Shown: positions 9,560-18,446, numbered from the stretch's first letter. The stretch: DNA of 64,000 nucleotides from Ensifer sp. Root278 (GCF_001429285.1 NZ_LMJJ01000041.1:210940-274939), one strand, 5' to 3'. Numbers and translations are program-made. Notes: a model not told the origin generated them from the letters alone.

Positions 9560-10615
9560 TCAGCCGCGGACGAGCCGTGTGACGTGGCCCATTTTGCGGC
9601 CGGCGCGCGCTTCGGTCTTGCCATAGAGGTGCACCAGAACATCGTCCTTGGCAAGCCATGCCGGGACATCGTTGAGGTCGTCGCCGATCAGGTTCTGCAT
9701 GACGCAGTCAGAATGGCGGCGGGGATTGCCGAGCGGCAATCCCGAGACGGCACGAATATGCTGCTCGAACTGCGAGACGACGCAGGCCGCCTCCGTCCAA
9801 TGGCCGGAGTTGTGCACGCGCGGCGCCATCTCGTTGGCGATCAGGCTGCCGTCGGCAAGTACGAAGAATTCGACGCCGATGACGCCGACATAACCAAGTG
9901 CATCGAGGATCGCCTTGGCGGCCTTGCGGGCCGCGTCCGCCGTGCCGTCGCCGACTGCTGCCGGTACCGTCGAGGTGTGGAGGATGCCGTTGCGATGCAC
10001 GTTCTCGGCCGGATCGAAGCAGGCGACCGTGCCATCGGTGGAGCGGGCGGCGATGATCGAGATCTCCCGTTCGAAGGGTACGAAGCTCTCCAGGATCAGG
10101 GGCACGCCGCCCAGCTCCGCGAAGGCGCCGGCAGGACTGTCGGCTGCGGAGCGGAACACGCGCTGTCCCTTGCCGTCATAGCCAAGGCGACGGGTCTTGA
10201 GCACGCCCGATCCGCCGAAATCGGCGAGTGCTGCTTCGAGATCGGCCTGGCTGTCGACGGCGTGAAAACGCGCCGTCGCAATGCCGCAGTCATTGATGAA
10301 GCGTTTTTCGACGAGGCGGTCCTGCGCGACTTCCAGCGCCTTCGGCGGCGGGAAGACAGGTCGTTTCGCGGCGAGCCGTTCGGCGGCCGCGACCGGCACA
10401 TTCTCGAATTCGTAGGTGATGATGTCGCTCACGGTCGCGAGCTGGCTGAGCGCGGCTTCGTCGTCATAGGCAGCAATGATCTGCTCATTCGCCACCTGTG
10501 CCGCCGGACAGTCGACCTGCGGCTCGAGGATCACGGTGCGGAAGTTCAATCGGGCAGCTGCCATCGCCAGCATGCGGCCGAGCTGGCCGCCGCCGATAAT
10601 GCCGATGGTGGTCAT
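9560..10615 (-). CDS. purK: N5-carboxyaminoimidazole ribonucleotide synthase
   Basis: PurK uses ATP and bicarbonate to carboxylate 5-aminoimidazole ribonucleotide in purine synthesis. The 351-residue product begins [20 protein letters not shown], the typical nucleotide-binding start of the ATP-grasp family. It carries [14 protein letters not shown] in the middle and [14 protein letters not shown] near the active site. Its ATG overlaps the purE stop in an ATGA (10612-10615), so the two are translated in tandem and their products act consecutively. Length is normal for the family. Confidence 0.96.
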   Translation of the reverse strand: MTTIGIIGGGQLGRMLAMAAARLNFRTVILEPQVDCPAAQVANEQIIAAYDDEAALSQLATVSDIITYEFENVPVAAAERLAAKRPVFPPPKALEVAQDRLVEKRFINDCGIATARFHAVDSQADLEAALADFGGSGVLKTRRLGYDGKGQRVFRSAADSPAGAFAELGGVPLILESFVPFEREISIIAARSTDGTVACFDPAENVHRNGILHTSTVPAAVGDGTADAARKAAKAILDALGYVGVIGVEFFVLADGSLIANEMAPRVHNSGHWTEAACVVSQFEQHIRAVSGLPLGNPRRHSDCVMQNLIGDDLNDVPAWLAKDDVLVHLYGKTEARAGRKMGHVTRLVRG

Positions 10616-11112
10616 GCCTGGTCCACCGGGTATTCGGCGACCGAAATCGTCTGCTGTTCGCGCCAGTCGTCGAGCCTGTCGGCGAGATCGTCGTCGCTGA
10701 GCGCGAGCACGGCTGCAGCAAGCAACGCGGCATTGACGGCGCCGGCGCGGCCGATCGCCAGCGTCCCGACGGGGATGCCGGCGGGCATCTGCACGATCGA
10801 GAGCAGGCTGTCCTGGCCGGAAAGCGCCTTCGACTGCACCGGCACGCCGAAGACCGGCAGCGGCGTCATTGAGGCGCACATGCCCGGCAGATGGGCAGCG
10901 CCGCCGGCGCCGGCGATGATCACCTTGAAGCCCTCGTCGCGAGCGCCCTTGGCGAAATTGACCAGCCGATCGGGCGTGCGATGGGCGGAAACGATGCGAG
11001 CCTCATAGGCAATGTCGAGCGCGTCGAGCGTGTCGGCGGCGTTCTTCATCGTCTCCCAGTCCGACTGGCTTCCCATGATGATGGCGACGGGTGGGGTCGT
11101 GGTGTCGATCAC
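10612..11112 (-). CDS. purE: N5-CAIR mutase
   Basis: PurE moves the carboxyl group of N5-CAIR to make CAIR in purine synthesis. The 166-residue protein has the class I PurE motifs: MGSQSDW at 13-19, SAHRTP at 42-47 with the catalytic His, and [10 protein letters not shown] at 68-77. The start is a GTG at 11110-11112 with the ribosome site AGGA about 8 bases upstream. It is the first gene of the purEK pair, which overlaps by four bases. Confidence 0.96.
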   Translation of the reverse strand: MIDTTTPPVAIIMGSQSDWETMKNAADTLDALDIAYEARIVSAHRTPDRLVNFAKGARDEGFKVIIAGAGGAAHLPGMCASMTPLPVFGVPVQSKALSGQDSLLSIVQMPAGIPVGTLAIGRAGAVNAALLAAAVLALSDDDLADRLDDWREQQTISVAEYPVDQA

Positions 11113-11130
11113 GTCTGTCCTGTTCCGCGT

Positions 11131-11334
11131 TCAGGCGATGATGTCGGGGATGATCTGGTCTTCGATCTTGCTGATCTTGTCCTTGATCGCCAGCTTCTTC
11201 TTCTTCATGCGCTGGATTCTCAGCGCGTCGCAGCCGGTCTCGATCATAGCGTTGATGGCAGCGTCGTAGTCTTCATGTTCCTGCCTCAGCCGCGCGGCGG
11301 TCAGTCTGAGTTCGGCCTGGTCCTGGTCCGGCAT
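11131..11334 (-). CDS. DUF465 (YdcH-like) small protein
   Basis: A 67-residue, highly charged helical protein with the DUF465 core RQEHEDYDAAINAM followed by the basic patch RIQRMKKKKLAIKDKI. Proteins of this family are small coiled coils of unknown role, common in proteobacteria. It lies 18 bases upstream of purE in the same direction, so it may be part of the purEK transcript. A second DUF465 gene is divergent 214 bases away. Confidence 0.85.
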   Translation of the reverse strand: MPDQDQAELRLTAARLRQEHEDYDAAINAMIETGCDALRIQRMKKKKLAIKDKISKIEDQIIPDIIA

Positions 11335-11548
11335 GCAAAGCGATCCCCATCAGCCCGGTTGCGAAGTCCTCCTCGAACCGGAATTCCATGCGTCGCTCTA
11401 TCACATCTTGGGCGGTAACGGGAAGTTATCCGACGTCATCATTTCGCCTTCGACAAATGAAAAATGGCATGGCACAGTAGTAAGGTTACAAACCATGGAA
11501 CATCCGGCATTCGCATGCCGGATGCAAGCAAAAGGAAGGGACTGCCAA

Positions 11549-11722
11549 ATGACTGTTGAGGCTCATCTTGCAACGCTTGAGAAAAAACATGGCGTCCTGG
11601 AGCAGGAGCTCCATGCGGCATTGAATCAGCCGTCGGTGGAAGACGAACTGATCAACGACATCAAGCGGAGGAAGCTGCGCATCAAGGACGAAATCGAAAG
11701 GCTTCGTTCCTCGACTCACTGA
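11549..11722 (+). CDS. DUF465 (YdcH-like) small protein, second copy
   Basis: The 57-residue product MTVEAHLATLEKKHGVLEQE continues with NDIKRRKLRIKDEIERL, the DUF465 pattern of a helix pair with a basic KRRKLxIKDEI motif. The ATG at 11549 is preceded by GGAAGGG at good spacing; the longer upstream frame has no such site. It is divergent from the other DUF465 gene, and the two proteins share the K-K/R-L-x-I-K-D core, so they may pair or be old duplicates. Function unknown. Confidence 0.85.
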   Translation: MTVEAHLATLEKKHGVLEQELHAALNQPSVEDELINDIKRRKLRIKDEIERLRSSTH

Positions 11723-11829
11723 TTATCAACGGTATTTCCCAGGACTATCGGGAGGCGCCATCTCCCCTCTGAGTAGGCGCAACAAGGTTTAGAACCAATC
11801 CCCCCACAGTGGAATATACGGAATTTTGG

Positions 11830-11858
11830 ACCGGGCTTGACGCCCGGTCTGTTTCTTT
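11830..11858 (+). terminator. Probable terminator of the plus-strand DUF465 gene
   Basis: ACCGGGC, loop TTGAC, GCCCGGT is followed by CTGTTTCTTT. It lies about 107 bases after the stop and before the convergent arsR-type gene. The T-tract is interrupted. Confidence 0.6.
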
Positions 11859-11884
11859 CGGGCGCAGCGTTCGCGCCGCCGGGC

Positions 11885-12145
11885 TCAGGACCAGAACTGG
11901 TCGAGCCACAGATTGAGACGGTCGAAACCCGGCCGGTTGATCGCATAGATCCGCCGGGTGCCGCTCGCCGAAACCGAGACCAGATTGCAATCCAGCAAGG
12001 CCTTCAGGTGCTGCGATACGGCCGGGCGGCTGATCGGCAGGCCCTCCGCCAGTTCGTTCACGGTTCTCGGCGCGCGCCGCAGTTCCTCCAGCAGGTGGCG
12101 CCGGTTCGGGTCCGCAATGGCATCGAAAGGGTCCGCGATCGTCAT
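11885..12145 (-). CDS. ArsR/SmtB family transcriptional regulator
   Basis: The 86-residue protein is a minimal winged helix of the ArsR family, starting MTIADPFDAIADPNRRHLLE, with the recognition helix in GLPISRPAVSQHLKALLD and the wing around VSASGTRRIYAI. No metal-binding cysteine pair is visible (one Cys only, in LLDCNLV), so it is not a classic metal sensor; many such short members respond to other signals. It lies 101 bases downstream of a TauE-type permease gene in the same direction. That gap is AT-rich and repeats GCGAAAT-like words, which could be an operator, but this is only a suggestion. Confidence 0.88.
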   Translation of the reverse strand: MTIADPFDAIADPNRRHLLEELRRAPRTVNELAEGLPISRPAVSQHLKALLDCNLVSVSASGTRRIYAINRPGFDRLNLWLDQFWS

Positions 12146-12246
12146 GCGCGGACGTTAGGCGAAATTTTGCGAAGCAGCAAGAAATTTGTGCGATGCGAAA
12201 TGCTAATTTTGCTTTGCAATATTTCCGTAATACTTGGGTCCGCGGC

Positions 12247-13026
12247 TCACCCGCCTGCGACCAGGCTGTTGATACCGTCCCAAAGCAGTTTCGAGCCCGC
12301 GATGAAGGCCATGGTATACATGAAGGGGTAGAAGATCTGCGGCTTCATGCGGCGAACGATCCAGGCGCCGCACATGGTTGCGACAATGGCGAGCGGAAAT
12401 AGCGTCGCCGAGATTTTCAGGTTGCTCAGATCCAGTTGCCCGAGCGCGAAATAGGGGATGAGCTTCACCGCATTCAGGATCGCGAAGAAGCGCACGATGG
12501 TGCCGGTGTATTCGCGCGGGTCGAGCTGCAGCGGCAGCGCGTAGATCTGGAAAGGCGGGCCCCCGGCATGGGCGACGAAGCTGCCATAACCGGCAAAGGA
12601 ACCCCAGAGTGCTGCGGGACCGGCCCGCTGCTTCTTCGGCGCGATGGTGATGCCAAGGCGCGTGCGCCAGACATTGTAGACGTATCGCAGCACGAAGAGC
12701 ACGGTGATCAGGCCGATGATCAGGCGAAGGAGGTCCCGCGAGACGTAGGCCGAGGTCGCCCAGCCGATGAAGATGCCGGCGATGGCGCCGGGCAACAGCA
12801 TGAAGAGGGTGGTGCGATCGCCGTGCTTGCGCCACATCCAAAGCGAGACGAGATCCATCGCGATCAGGATCGGGAGGAGGAGGGCGGCCGCCTGGACGGG
12901 TGACACCGCCATCGACAGGATCGGAACGCCCATCAGCGAAAGCGCTTCCCCCATGCCACCCTTGCTGAGGCCAACGAGCAGAACTGCCGGAATGGCGATA
13001 AGATAGAAGTCGAGATCAGGAAGCAT
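12247..13026 (-). CDS. TauE/SafE (TSUP) family membrane permease
   Basis: The 259-residue protein has about eight membrane segments and the TSUP pattern GLSKGGMGEALSLMGVPIL near the start, with a second related segment GYGSFVAHAGGPPFQIYAL after the middle. Members export or import sulfite, sulfonates or organic acids, often in sulfur metabolism. The substrate is not readable here. The start MLPDLDFYLI was chosen since longer upstream frames run into the divergent gene. An ArsR-type regulator gene follows and may control it. Confidence 0.87.
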   Translation of the reverse strand: MLPDLDFYLIAIPAVLLVGLSKGGMGEALSLMGVPILSMAVSPVQAAALLLPILIAMDLVSLWMWRKHGDRTTLFMLLPGAIAGIFIGWATSAYVSRDLLRLIIGLITVLFVLRYVYNVWRTRLGITIAPKKQRAGPAALWGSFAGYGSFVAHAGGPPFQIYALPLQLDPREYTGTIVRFFAILNAVKLIPYFALGQLDLSNLKISATLFPLAIVATMCGAWIVRRMKPQIFYPFMYTMAFIAGSKLLWDGINSLVAGG

Positions 13027-13133
13027 GGGGGGCGGTTGATCCTTTTGCAGTCTCCGTCTATCGGTTTTCCCAAATGAAATCGAGCGCTGGTTTCGCCATC
13101 CTGGCGGATGCAGCCGGAAATGGATGTCTTGAT

Positions 13134-13781
13134 ATGACAACAGAACGTTGCCGCCTGGTGCTGATCGCGCCCGACATGCCCGATGCGGCGGAACGCGCAA
13201 ACGTGCTCGCCGATGCCCTGAAGGGCGGCGACGTCGCCTCGGTGATCGTGCCGCAATACGCACTTGATGACTCCGAGTTCCAGAAGCACGCCGAGCGTCT
13301 GGTGCCGGTGATCCAGGAGGCCGGCGCCGCCGCGCTCATCGAGGGTGACTCCCGCGTGGCCGGACGTGCCAAGGCCGACGGCCTGCACGTTGCCGGCAAT
13401 GCGGAAGTGCTGGGCGAGGCGGTCGAGAAGCACACGCCGAAGCTGATCGTCGGCGGGGGCAATGCGGCCGACCGTCACCACGCGCTGGAGATCGGCGAAG
13501 TGCGCCCGGACTACGTGTTCTTCGGCAAGACCGATGGCGACATCAAGCCGGAGGCGCATCCGAAGAACCTGGCGCTGGCCGAATGGTGGGCGTCGATGAT
13601 CGAGATTCCCTGCATCGTCATGGGCGGCACGGACCCGCAATCGGCGCTGGCGGTGGCGGAGACCGGTGCTGAGTTCGTGGCGCTTCGCCTTGCCGTCTTC
13701 GGCGAACCCGGCCAGGCGCCTTCCGTCGTTGCTGCGGTCAACGCACTTCTCGACGAAAAAGCGCCACGGTTTGAAGATTAA
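13134..13781 (+). CDS. ThiE/TenI-like thiamine phosphate synthase family protein
   Basis: The 215-residue product (MTTERCRLVLIAPD...) is a TIM-barrel protein of the thiamine phosphate synthase group, with IVGGGNAADRH, PDYVFFGKTDGD and the phosphate-binding loop CIVMGGTDPQSA. The usual LGQ-D motif is replaced by DGLHVAG, so it is a diverged member, and synthase activity is uncertain. An in-frame ATG at 13074 would add 20 residues; neither start has a strong ribosome site and the shorter form fits the family better. It is followed 9 bases later by the Sel1-repeat gene, so the two are likely cotranscribed. No other thi gene is near. Confidence 0.78.
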   Translation: MTTERCRLVLIAPDMPDAAERANVLADALKGGDVASVIVPQYALDDSEFQKHAERLVPVIQEAGAAALIEGDSRVAGRAKADGLHVAGNAEVLGEAVEKHTPKLIVGGGNAADRHHALEIGEVRPDYVFFGKTDGDIKPEAHPKNLALAEWWASMIEIPCIVMGGTDPQSALAVAETGAEFVALRLAVFGEPGQAPSVVAAVNALLDEKAPRFED

Positions 13782-13790
13782 GACGTTTCG

Positions 13791-14939
13791 ATGTTGAGCC
13801 GTCTGCCTTCCAGATTGAGTCGAGGTCTTTCCCTTGTTGCCATGGCCGTCGCCCTGGCAATGCCTGCGCATGCGCAGGAGCAGAAGAGTGGCGAGGACGC
13901 CGGCGTCGAAAAGCGCGGCCGCATCACGCCCTTCAACGGGGCGGCGATGCCGGAGGGCGCGACGCCGACCGACCAGAAAGACGACAAGTCCGCTGTCGGC
14001 CCCAATAAGAAGCCGGCCGACGGCTCTGTCCCATCGTCCGGCGTCACTGTTTTCGATCGCATGGGTGCCGAATTGCCGGCACTGCCAGCGGAAAAGCCCT
14101 TTACCGGCAAGGTCGACGATGCCTATGGCGCGTTCCAGCGCGGCTACTATCTGACCGCGATGGATCTGGCGCTGCCGCGCGCGCAGCTTGGCGACCCGGC
14201 GGCGCAGACCCTGATCGCCGAGATCCTTCAGCAGGGACTGGGCGTCGTGCGCAATCCCCAGCAGGCTGCCTTCTGGTACGGTCAGGCCGCGGAAAAAGGC
14301 GATCCGGCCGCGATGTTCAAATACGCGCTGATCCTGATGGAGGGCCGTTACGTCAAGCGCGACCGGAAGAAATCCGAAGAGCTGATGAAGAAGGCGGCCG
14401 ATCTCGGCAATGGCTCGGCGCAATTCAACTACGGCCAGACGCTCGTCGCCGACAATCCCGGACCCAAGGGTTTGAAACTGGCGATGCCCTATTACGAAAA
14501 GTCGGCCGAACAGGGCATCGCGGATGCGCAATATGCGCTGTCGCAGATCCTGGTCAATGTCGATGGCATCGAGGAAAGCAAGCGGACGCGGGCGCGCGAA
14601 TGGCTGATCCGCGCGGCGCGGGCGGGGTACGACACCGCTCAACTCGACATCGCGATCTGGATGATCGAGGGCATTGCCGGCGAGCGTAATCTCGAAGTGG
14701 GTTTCGGCTGGATGCGGCGGGCGGCCGAGGGCGGCAACGTGGTTGCACAGAACCGGCTTTCGCATCTCTACGTCAACGCCATCGGCACCCGGCCCAATCC
14801 GGTCGAGGCGGCGAAATGGTATGTGCTTTCGCGTCGCGCCGGTCTGAAAGACGACGCGCTCGAAGACTTCTATCTCGGTCTCAACGAAGAGCAGCAGAAG
14901 CAGGCACTCAGCGCCGCCAACAAATATCGCCGGAGCTGA
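13791..14939 (+). CDS. Exported Sel1-repeat protein
   Basis: The 382-residue protein has a signal peptide (LSLVAMAVALAMPAHAQ, cleavage after about residue 28), a disordered acidic region to about 100, and then Sel1-type TPR repeats of ~36 residues. Copies are seen at LGDPAAQTLIAEILQQGLGV, AEKGDPAAMFKYALILMEG, LGNGSAQFNYGQTL, QGIADAQYALSQIL and GGNVVAQNRLSHLY. Such proteins are scaffolds; related rhizobial members affect exopolysaccharide signalling (ExoR), but that link is not shown here. The start follows the ThiE-like stop by 9 bases. A terminator lies 135 bases downstream. Confidence 0.87.
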   Translation: MLSRLPSRLSRGLSLVAMAVALAMPAHAQEQKSGEDAGVEKRGRITPFNGAAMPEGATPTDQKDDKSAVGPNKKPADGSVPSSGVTVFDRMGAELPALPAEKPFTGKVDDAYGAFQRGYYLTAMDLALPRAQLGDPAAQTLIAEILQQGLGVVRNPQQAAFWYGQAAEKGDPAAMFKYALILMEGRYVKRDRKKSEELMKKAADLGNGSAQFNYGQTLVADNPGPKGLKLAMPYYEKSAEQGIADAQYALSQILVNVDGIEESKRTRAREWLIRAARAGYDTAQLDIAIWMIEGIAGERNLEVGFGWMRRAAEGGNVVAQNRLSHLYVNAIGTRPNPVEAAKWYVLSRRAGLKDDALEDFYLGLNEEQQKQALSAANKYRRS

Positions 14940-15074
14940 ACGGCGCCGCTCGCGGTCGAATCTTTGGCGGTCGTTCGGCGGAAATGCTATTTCGCTTGAA
15001 CTTGCGGGCCATTTGTGGTTCTGAGGCCGCGGTTTTGCTCGTGGTGCCGCGACAGTTTGCGGCGACGGCGAGCG

Positions 15075-15098
15075 GAGTGATTATTCACTCGGTTTTTT
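15075..15098 (+). terminator. Rho-independent terminator of the Sel1-repeat gene
   Basis: GAGTGA, loop TTAT, TCACTC, then GG and six T residues. The stem is short but the T-tract is strong. The 135 bases between the upstream stop and this site hold nothing else that I can identify. Confidence 0.72.
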
Positions 15099-15099
15099 G

Positions 15100-15250
15100 A
15101 CGACGGAGCTCAATCTGCGGCTTGCCCTGCGTCCTTGGATCGGTTCCGATCAAGGGAATTTGCAATTAGGGCCGGCATTGCGGCCGTGTTCCGTCAAGCA
15201 GGTTCAACGTCCGATCGATTGCTTTCGATCGGCCTTCGTTTTCAAGGGAT
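15100..15250 (+). ncRNA. Candidate structured RNA upstream of the suhB-type gene
   Basis: Between the terminator and the phosphatase start lie three hairpins in a row. The first is at about 15136-15158 (CCTTGGATCGG paired with CCGATCAAGG, one bulge). The second is at about 15174-15190 (GGCCG paired with CGGCC). The third, at 15211-15232, is a perfect eight-base stem CCGATCGA / TCGATCGG followed by CCTTCGTTTT, which resembles a terminator. An Rfam motif named suhB (later linked to the rhizobial sRNA mmgR) was described upstream of suhB genes in alphaproteobacteria; position and architecture fit that, but I cannot confirm the primary sequence from memory. It could be a trans-acting sRNA or a 5' leader. 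Confidence 0.38.
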
Positions 15251-15256
15251 CGCCAG

Positions 15257-16057
15257 ATGGCCCGTTCAGCACTTCTCAATGTCATGGTTCAGGCCGCCTT
15301 CAAGGCCGGCAAGTCGTTGGCCCGCGATTTCGGCGAAGTCCAGAACCTGCAGGTCTCGCTCAAGGGACCGGGCGACTATGTTTCGCAGGCCGACCGCAAG
15401 GCCGAAAAGCTCATCCGCGAGGAACTCCTCAAGGCCCGTCCGACCTACGGCTTCCTTGGCGAGGAAGGTGAAGAGATCGTCGGCACCGACGGCGCGCATC
15501 GCTGGATTGTCGACCCGCTCGATGGCACCACCAATTTCCTGCACGGTATCCCGCACTTCGCCGTTTCGATCGCACTCGAGCGCCAGGGCGAGATCGTCGG
15601 CGCCGTCATCTTCAACCCGGCGACCGATGAACTCTACACCGCCGAGCGTGGCGGTGGCGCCTTCCTCAACGACCGTCGCCTGCGTGTCGCCTCGCGCAAG
15701 CATCTTTCCGATGCCGTGATCGCCACCGGCACGCCGCATCTCGGCCGCGGCAACCACGGCAAGTACCTGATCGAACTGCGCCACGTGATGGGCGAAGTGG
15801 CCGGTATCCGCCGCATGGGTGCCGCCTCGCTTGACCTCGCCTATGTGGCCGCCGGCCGCTACGACGGTTACTGGGAACGCGACCTCGCCGCCTGGGACAT
15901 CGCGGCTGGCGTGCTTCTCATCCGGGAAGCCGGCGGCTGGGCGCACGATATCAACGGCGGCGCCAAGCCGGTCGACGACGGTTCGGTCGTCTGCGGCAAC
16001 GAATATATCGTCAAGGCGCTGAACGACGTCGTGCACCGCCCGGTGCCGACGAAGTAA
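15257..16057 (+). CDS. suhB: Inositol monophosphatase family protein
   Basis: The 266-residue protein has the metal-binding signatures of the family: GEEGEE at 68-73, WIVDPLDGTTN at 83-93, and WERDLAAWDIAAG near 205-217. These place three Mg2+ at the phosphate-ester bond. The family hydrolyses inositol-1-phosphate and related sugar phosphates; SuhB also binds RNA polymerase and affects rRNA transcription in some bacteria, which may or may not hold here. The ATG at 15257 follows the third leader hairpin by 24 bases. A strong terminator is directly downstream, so the gene is monocistronic. Confidence 0.92.
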   Translation: MARSALLNVMVQAAFKAGKSLARDFGEVQNLQVSLKGPGDYVSQADRKAEKLIREELLKARPTYGFLGEEGEEIVGTDGAHRWIVDPLDGTTNFLHGIPHFAVSIALERQGEIVGAVIFNPATDELYTAERGGGAFLNDRRLRVASRKHLSDAVIATGTPHLGRGNHGKYLIELRHVMGEVAGIRRMGAASLDLAYVAAGRYDGYWERDLAAWDIAAGVLLIREAGGWAHDINGGAKPVDDGSVVCGNEYIVKALNDVVHRPVPTK

Positions 16058-16081
16058 TCAGCGACCCTATTCCTATGCTCG

Positions 16082-16116
16082 GCCTCCGGCGCTCACCCGC
16101 CGGAGGCTTTGTTTTT
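16082..16116 (+). terminator. Rho-independent terminator of suhB-type gene
   Basis: A perfect 10-base stem (GCCTCCGGCG / CGCCGGAGGC) with loop CTCACC precedes TTTGTTTTT. It lies 25 bases after the stop. Confidence 0.9.
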
Positions 16117-16310
16117 CCGCTTGATCCGGAATGGGGCAACACGACAGTGCCACATGCCTGTGCCTATCTACGCGCGTCGCGGCCGTCGCCCCACTTTGGG
16201 AACGGCTGAATTTCGTCCTTGAATCGATTTCGGTTTCGGGAATTATGCAGTAGTCTCCGGGCCGGCGCCGCGCCGTTCCGACAAGTAAAAACCGGGAGAT
16301 ACTTACACCC

Positions 16311-17411
16311 ATGACGAAACTGCATCTGTCCGGATGGAACGGTCGGGAAGGCATGGAAGAAGGCTATAATCCGCACAAGCTTTCGAGCCCCATGCACTAT
16401 TTCTGGACCATGGTGGTCTTCCTGATCATCGTCGGTTTCGTGGGCGCAATCCTCTTTCGGCAGGCACACAACGCCTTTCTGGCCAACCCCGGCCTCAACG
16501 GCTTGATCCTTGGGGTGCTGCTGATCGGCATCCTGCTCGTATTCACCCATGTGCTGGGCTTGCGTCCCGAAGTGCGCTGGTTCAACTCCTTTCGCGCCGC
16601 CGGCAGTGCCGACAAGGTGGGCCGCGATCCGGTGCTGCTGGCGCCGATGCGGGCACTGATCGGTGCCCGTCAGACGGCGATCTCGACGACGGCGCTGCGC
16701 TCCATTCTGGATTCGATTGCGACCCGCCTCGATGAATCCCGCGACATCTCGCGCTATCTGACCGGCCTTCTCGTGTTTCTCGGTCTGCTCGGCACCTTCT
16801 GGGGTCTTTTGGGCACCATCGGCTCGATCAACACGGTCATCCAATCGCTGGATGCCGGTTCGGGAACCACCGAAGACATTCTGGCGGCCTTGAAGAGCGG
16901 CCTGTCGGCGCCGCTGACCGGCATGGGTACGGCGTTCTCGACATCGCTGTTCGGTCTTTCCGGTTCGCTGATCCTCGGCTTCCTCGATCTGCAGGCCGGC
17001 CGCGCCCAGAACCGTTTCTATACCGAGCTTGAAAACTGGCTTTCTTCCGTGACCGATGTCGGCTCCGAGCTGACTTCTGCGCTCGATGCGCCGTCGGGTG
17101 CGCCGGTCGAGGAGTTGAAAAAGCTTACGGATCAGCTGGTCCGCCTCAACCAGGAGGGCGGTTCGAGCCAGCGCACGACCGCCGCCATGGCAAGCCTTGC
17201 CGAGGGTATCCAGGGCCTGGTGAAAAATATGCGCGGCGAGCAGCAGATGCTCCGGGACTGGATCGAAGCCCAGCAGGAAGAGGCCAAGGCGATGCGCAGG
17301 ACGCTCGACAAATTGTCGTCGCGCATCGGAGGCGAGCGGATCGCCGTGACAAGCGAGAGGTCGTCATTGCCGGCCAAGCTCGGACAGTTGGACGAGACCG
17401 GAGGAGAGTAA
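16311..17411 (+). CDS. MotA/TolQ/ExbB-like proton channel protein
   Basis: The 366-residue membrane protein has two N-terminal membrane segments (about 30-50 and 65-85), a cytoplasmic loop, and the MotA/TolQ/ExbB core from ~150 (GLLVFLGLLGTFWGLLGTI, then LSAPLTGMGTAFSTSLFGLSG). A C-terminal helical region of ~100 residues follows. Such proteins form the pentameric stator ring that couples proton flow to work on the cell envelope. It is paired 3 bases upstream of a MotB/OmpA-like gene. No flagellar, tol or exb genes are near, so the pair is probably neither the flagellar stator nor TolQR. A weak promoter-like pair TTGAAT / ATTATG lies at 16219-16247. Confidence 0.88.
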   Translation: MTKLHLSGWNGREGMEEGYNPHKLSSPMHYFWTMVVFLIIVGFVGAILFRQAHNAFLANPGLNGLILGVLLIGILLVFTHVLGLRPEVRWFNSFRAAGSADKVGRDPVLLAPMRALIGARQTAISTTALRSILDSIATRLDESRDISRYLTGLLVFLGLLGTFWGLLGTIGSINTVIQSLDAGSGTTEDILAALKSGLSAPLTGMGTAFSTSLFGLSGSLILGFLDLQAGRAQNRFYTELENWLSSVTDVGSELTSALDAPSGAPVEELKKLTDQLVRLNQEGGSSQRTTAAMASLAEGIQGLVKNMRGEQQMLRDWIEAQQEEAKAMRRTLDKLSSRIGGERIAVTSERSSLPAKLGQLDETGGE

Positions 17412-17414
17412 TCC

Positions 17415-18446
17415 ATGGCGCTCGCCCGCAAAGGCCGCACGCAGCGCACGATCGATTATTGGCCGGGCTTCGTCGACGCGCTGTCGACGCTCCTGCTTTC
17501 GATCATGTTCCTGCTCACCGTCTTCGTTCTCGGGCAGTTTCTGCTGAGCCGCGAAATCAGCGGCAAGGACGAAGTGCTGACCCGGCTGAACAGCCAGATC
17601 AACGAGCTCACGCAGCTCCTGGCGCTCGAAAAGAGCGGCAAGCAGGATCTCGAGGATTCGCTCGCCAATCTCCAGGCTTCCCTGTCCCAGTCGGAAGGCG
17701 AGCGCTCGCGGCTGCAGGCGCTGCTCGATCAGGGCGCCGGCAGTACCGATGTCGCCAACCAGAAGATCGGGCGCCTCGGCTCGGAGCTTGAGAACGAGCG
17801 TGAGATCAGCGCCCGGGCGATGAGCCAGATCGAGCTCCTGAACCAGCAGATCGCCGCGCTGCGCAACCAGATCGCCGCCATCGAGGTCGCGCTTCAGGCA
17901 TCGGAGGCGAAGGACCAGGCGTCGCAGACGAAGATCGCCGACCTCGGCCGCCGCCTGAACGTGGCGCTTGCCCAGCGCGTGCAGGAGCTCAACCGCTACC
18001 GCTCCGATTTCTTCGGACGCTTGAGGGAAATCCTCTCCGACCGCGAAAACATCCGCATCGTCGGCGACCGATTCGTGTTCCAGTCGGAAGTGCTGTTCCC
18101 ATCCGGCGGCAACGAACTCAATCCCGAGGGGCAGGCGGAGATGGGCAAGCTCGCCTCGGCGCTGCTTGATCTCGCCAAGGAGATTCCGGCGGAGATCAAC
18201 TGGGTGCTGCGCGTCGACGGCCATACCGATAATGTCCAGCTTTCCGGAACAGGCCGCTATGCGGACAACTGGGAACTTTCCTCGGCGCGTGCCACCTCGG
18301 TGGTCAAATTTCTGATCTCGAAGGGGGTGCCTGCCGATCGCCTGGTCGCGGCCGGCTTCGGTGAGTATCAGCCGATTGCGCCGGGCGAGACCCCGGAGGC
18401 CCGGGCCCAGAACCGCCGCATCGAACTCAAGCTGACCGAAAAATAG
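17415..18446 (+). CDS. MotB-like OmpA-family protein with coiled coil
   Basis: The 343-residue protein has a short cytoplasmic start, one membrane helix (about 20-45, with FVDALSTLLLSIMFLL carrying the Asp expected of a MotB-type proton-binding residue), a long periplasmic coiled coil (about 50-200) and a C-terminal OmpA/MotB peptidoglycan-binding domain from ~220 (VLFPSGGNELNPEGQ, DGHTDNVQLSGTGRYADNWELS, SARATSVVKFL, RAQNRRIEL). With the MotA-like partner just upstream it would form an ion-driven envelope machine anchored to peptidoglycan. The long coiled coil is unlike flagellar MotB. A GC-rich inverted repeat just after the stop (18446-18472) has no T-tract. The machine's target is unknown. 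Confidence 0.9.
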   Translation: MALARKGRTQRTIDYWPGFVDALSTLLLSIMFLLTVFVLGQFLLSREISGKDEVLTRLNSQINELTQLLALEKSGKQDLEDSLANLQASLSQSEGERSRLQALLDQGAGSTDVANQKIGRLGSELENEREISARAMSQIELLNQQIAALRNQIAAIEVALQASEAKDQASQTKIADLGRRLNVALAQRVQELNRYRSDFFGRLREILSDRENIRIVGDRFVFQSEVLFPSGGNELNPEGQAEMGKLASALLDLAKEIPAEINWVLRVDGHTDNVQLSGTGRYADNWELSSARATSVVKFLISKGVPADRLVAAGFGEYQPIAPGETPEARAQNRRIELKLTEK

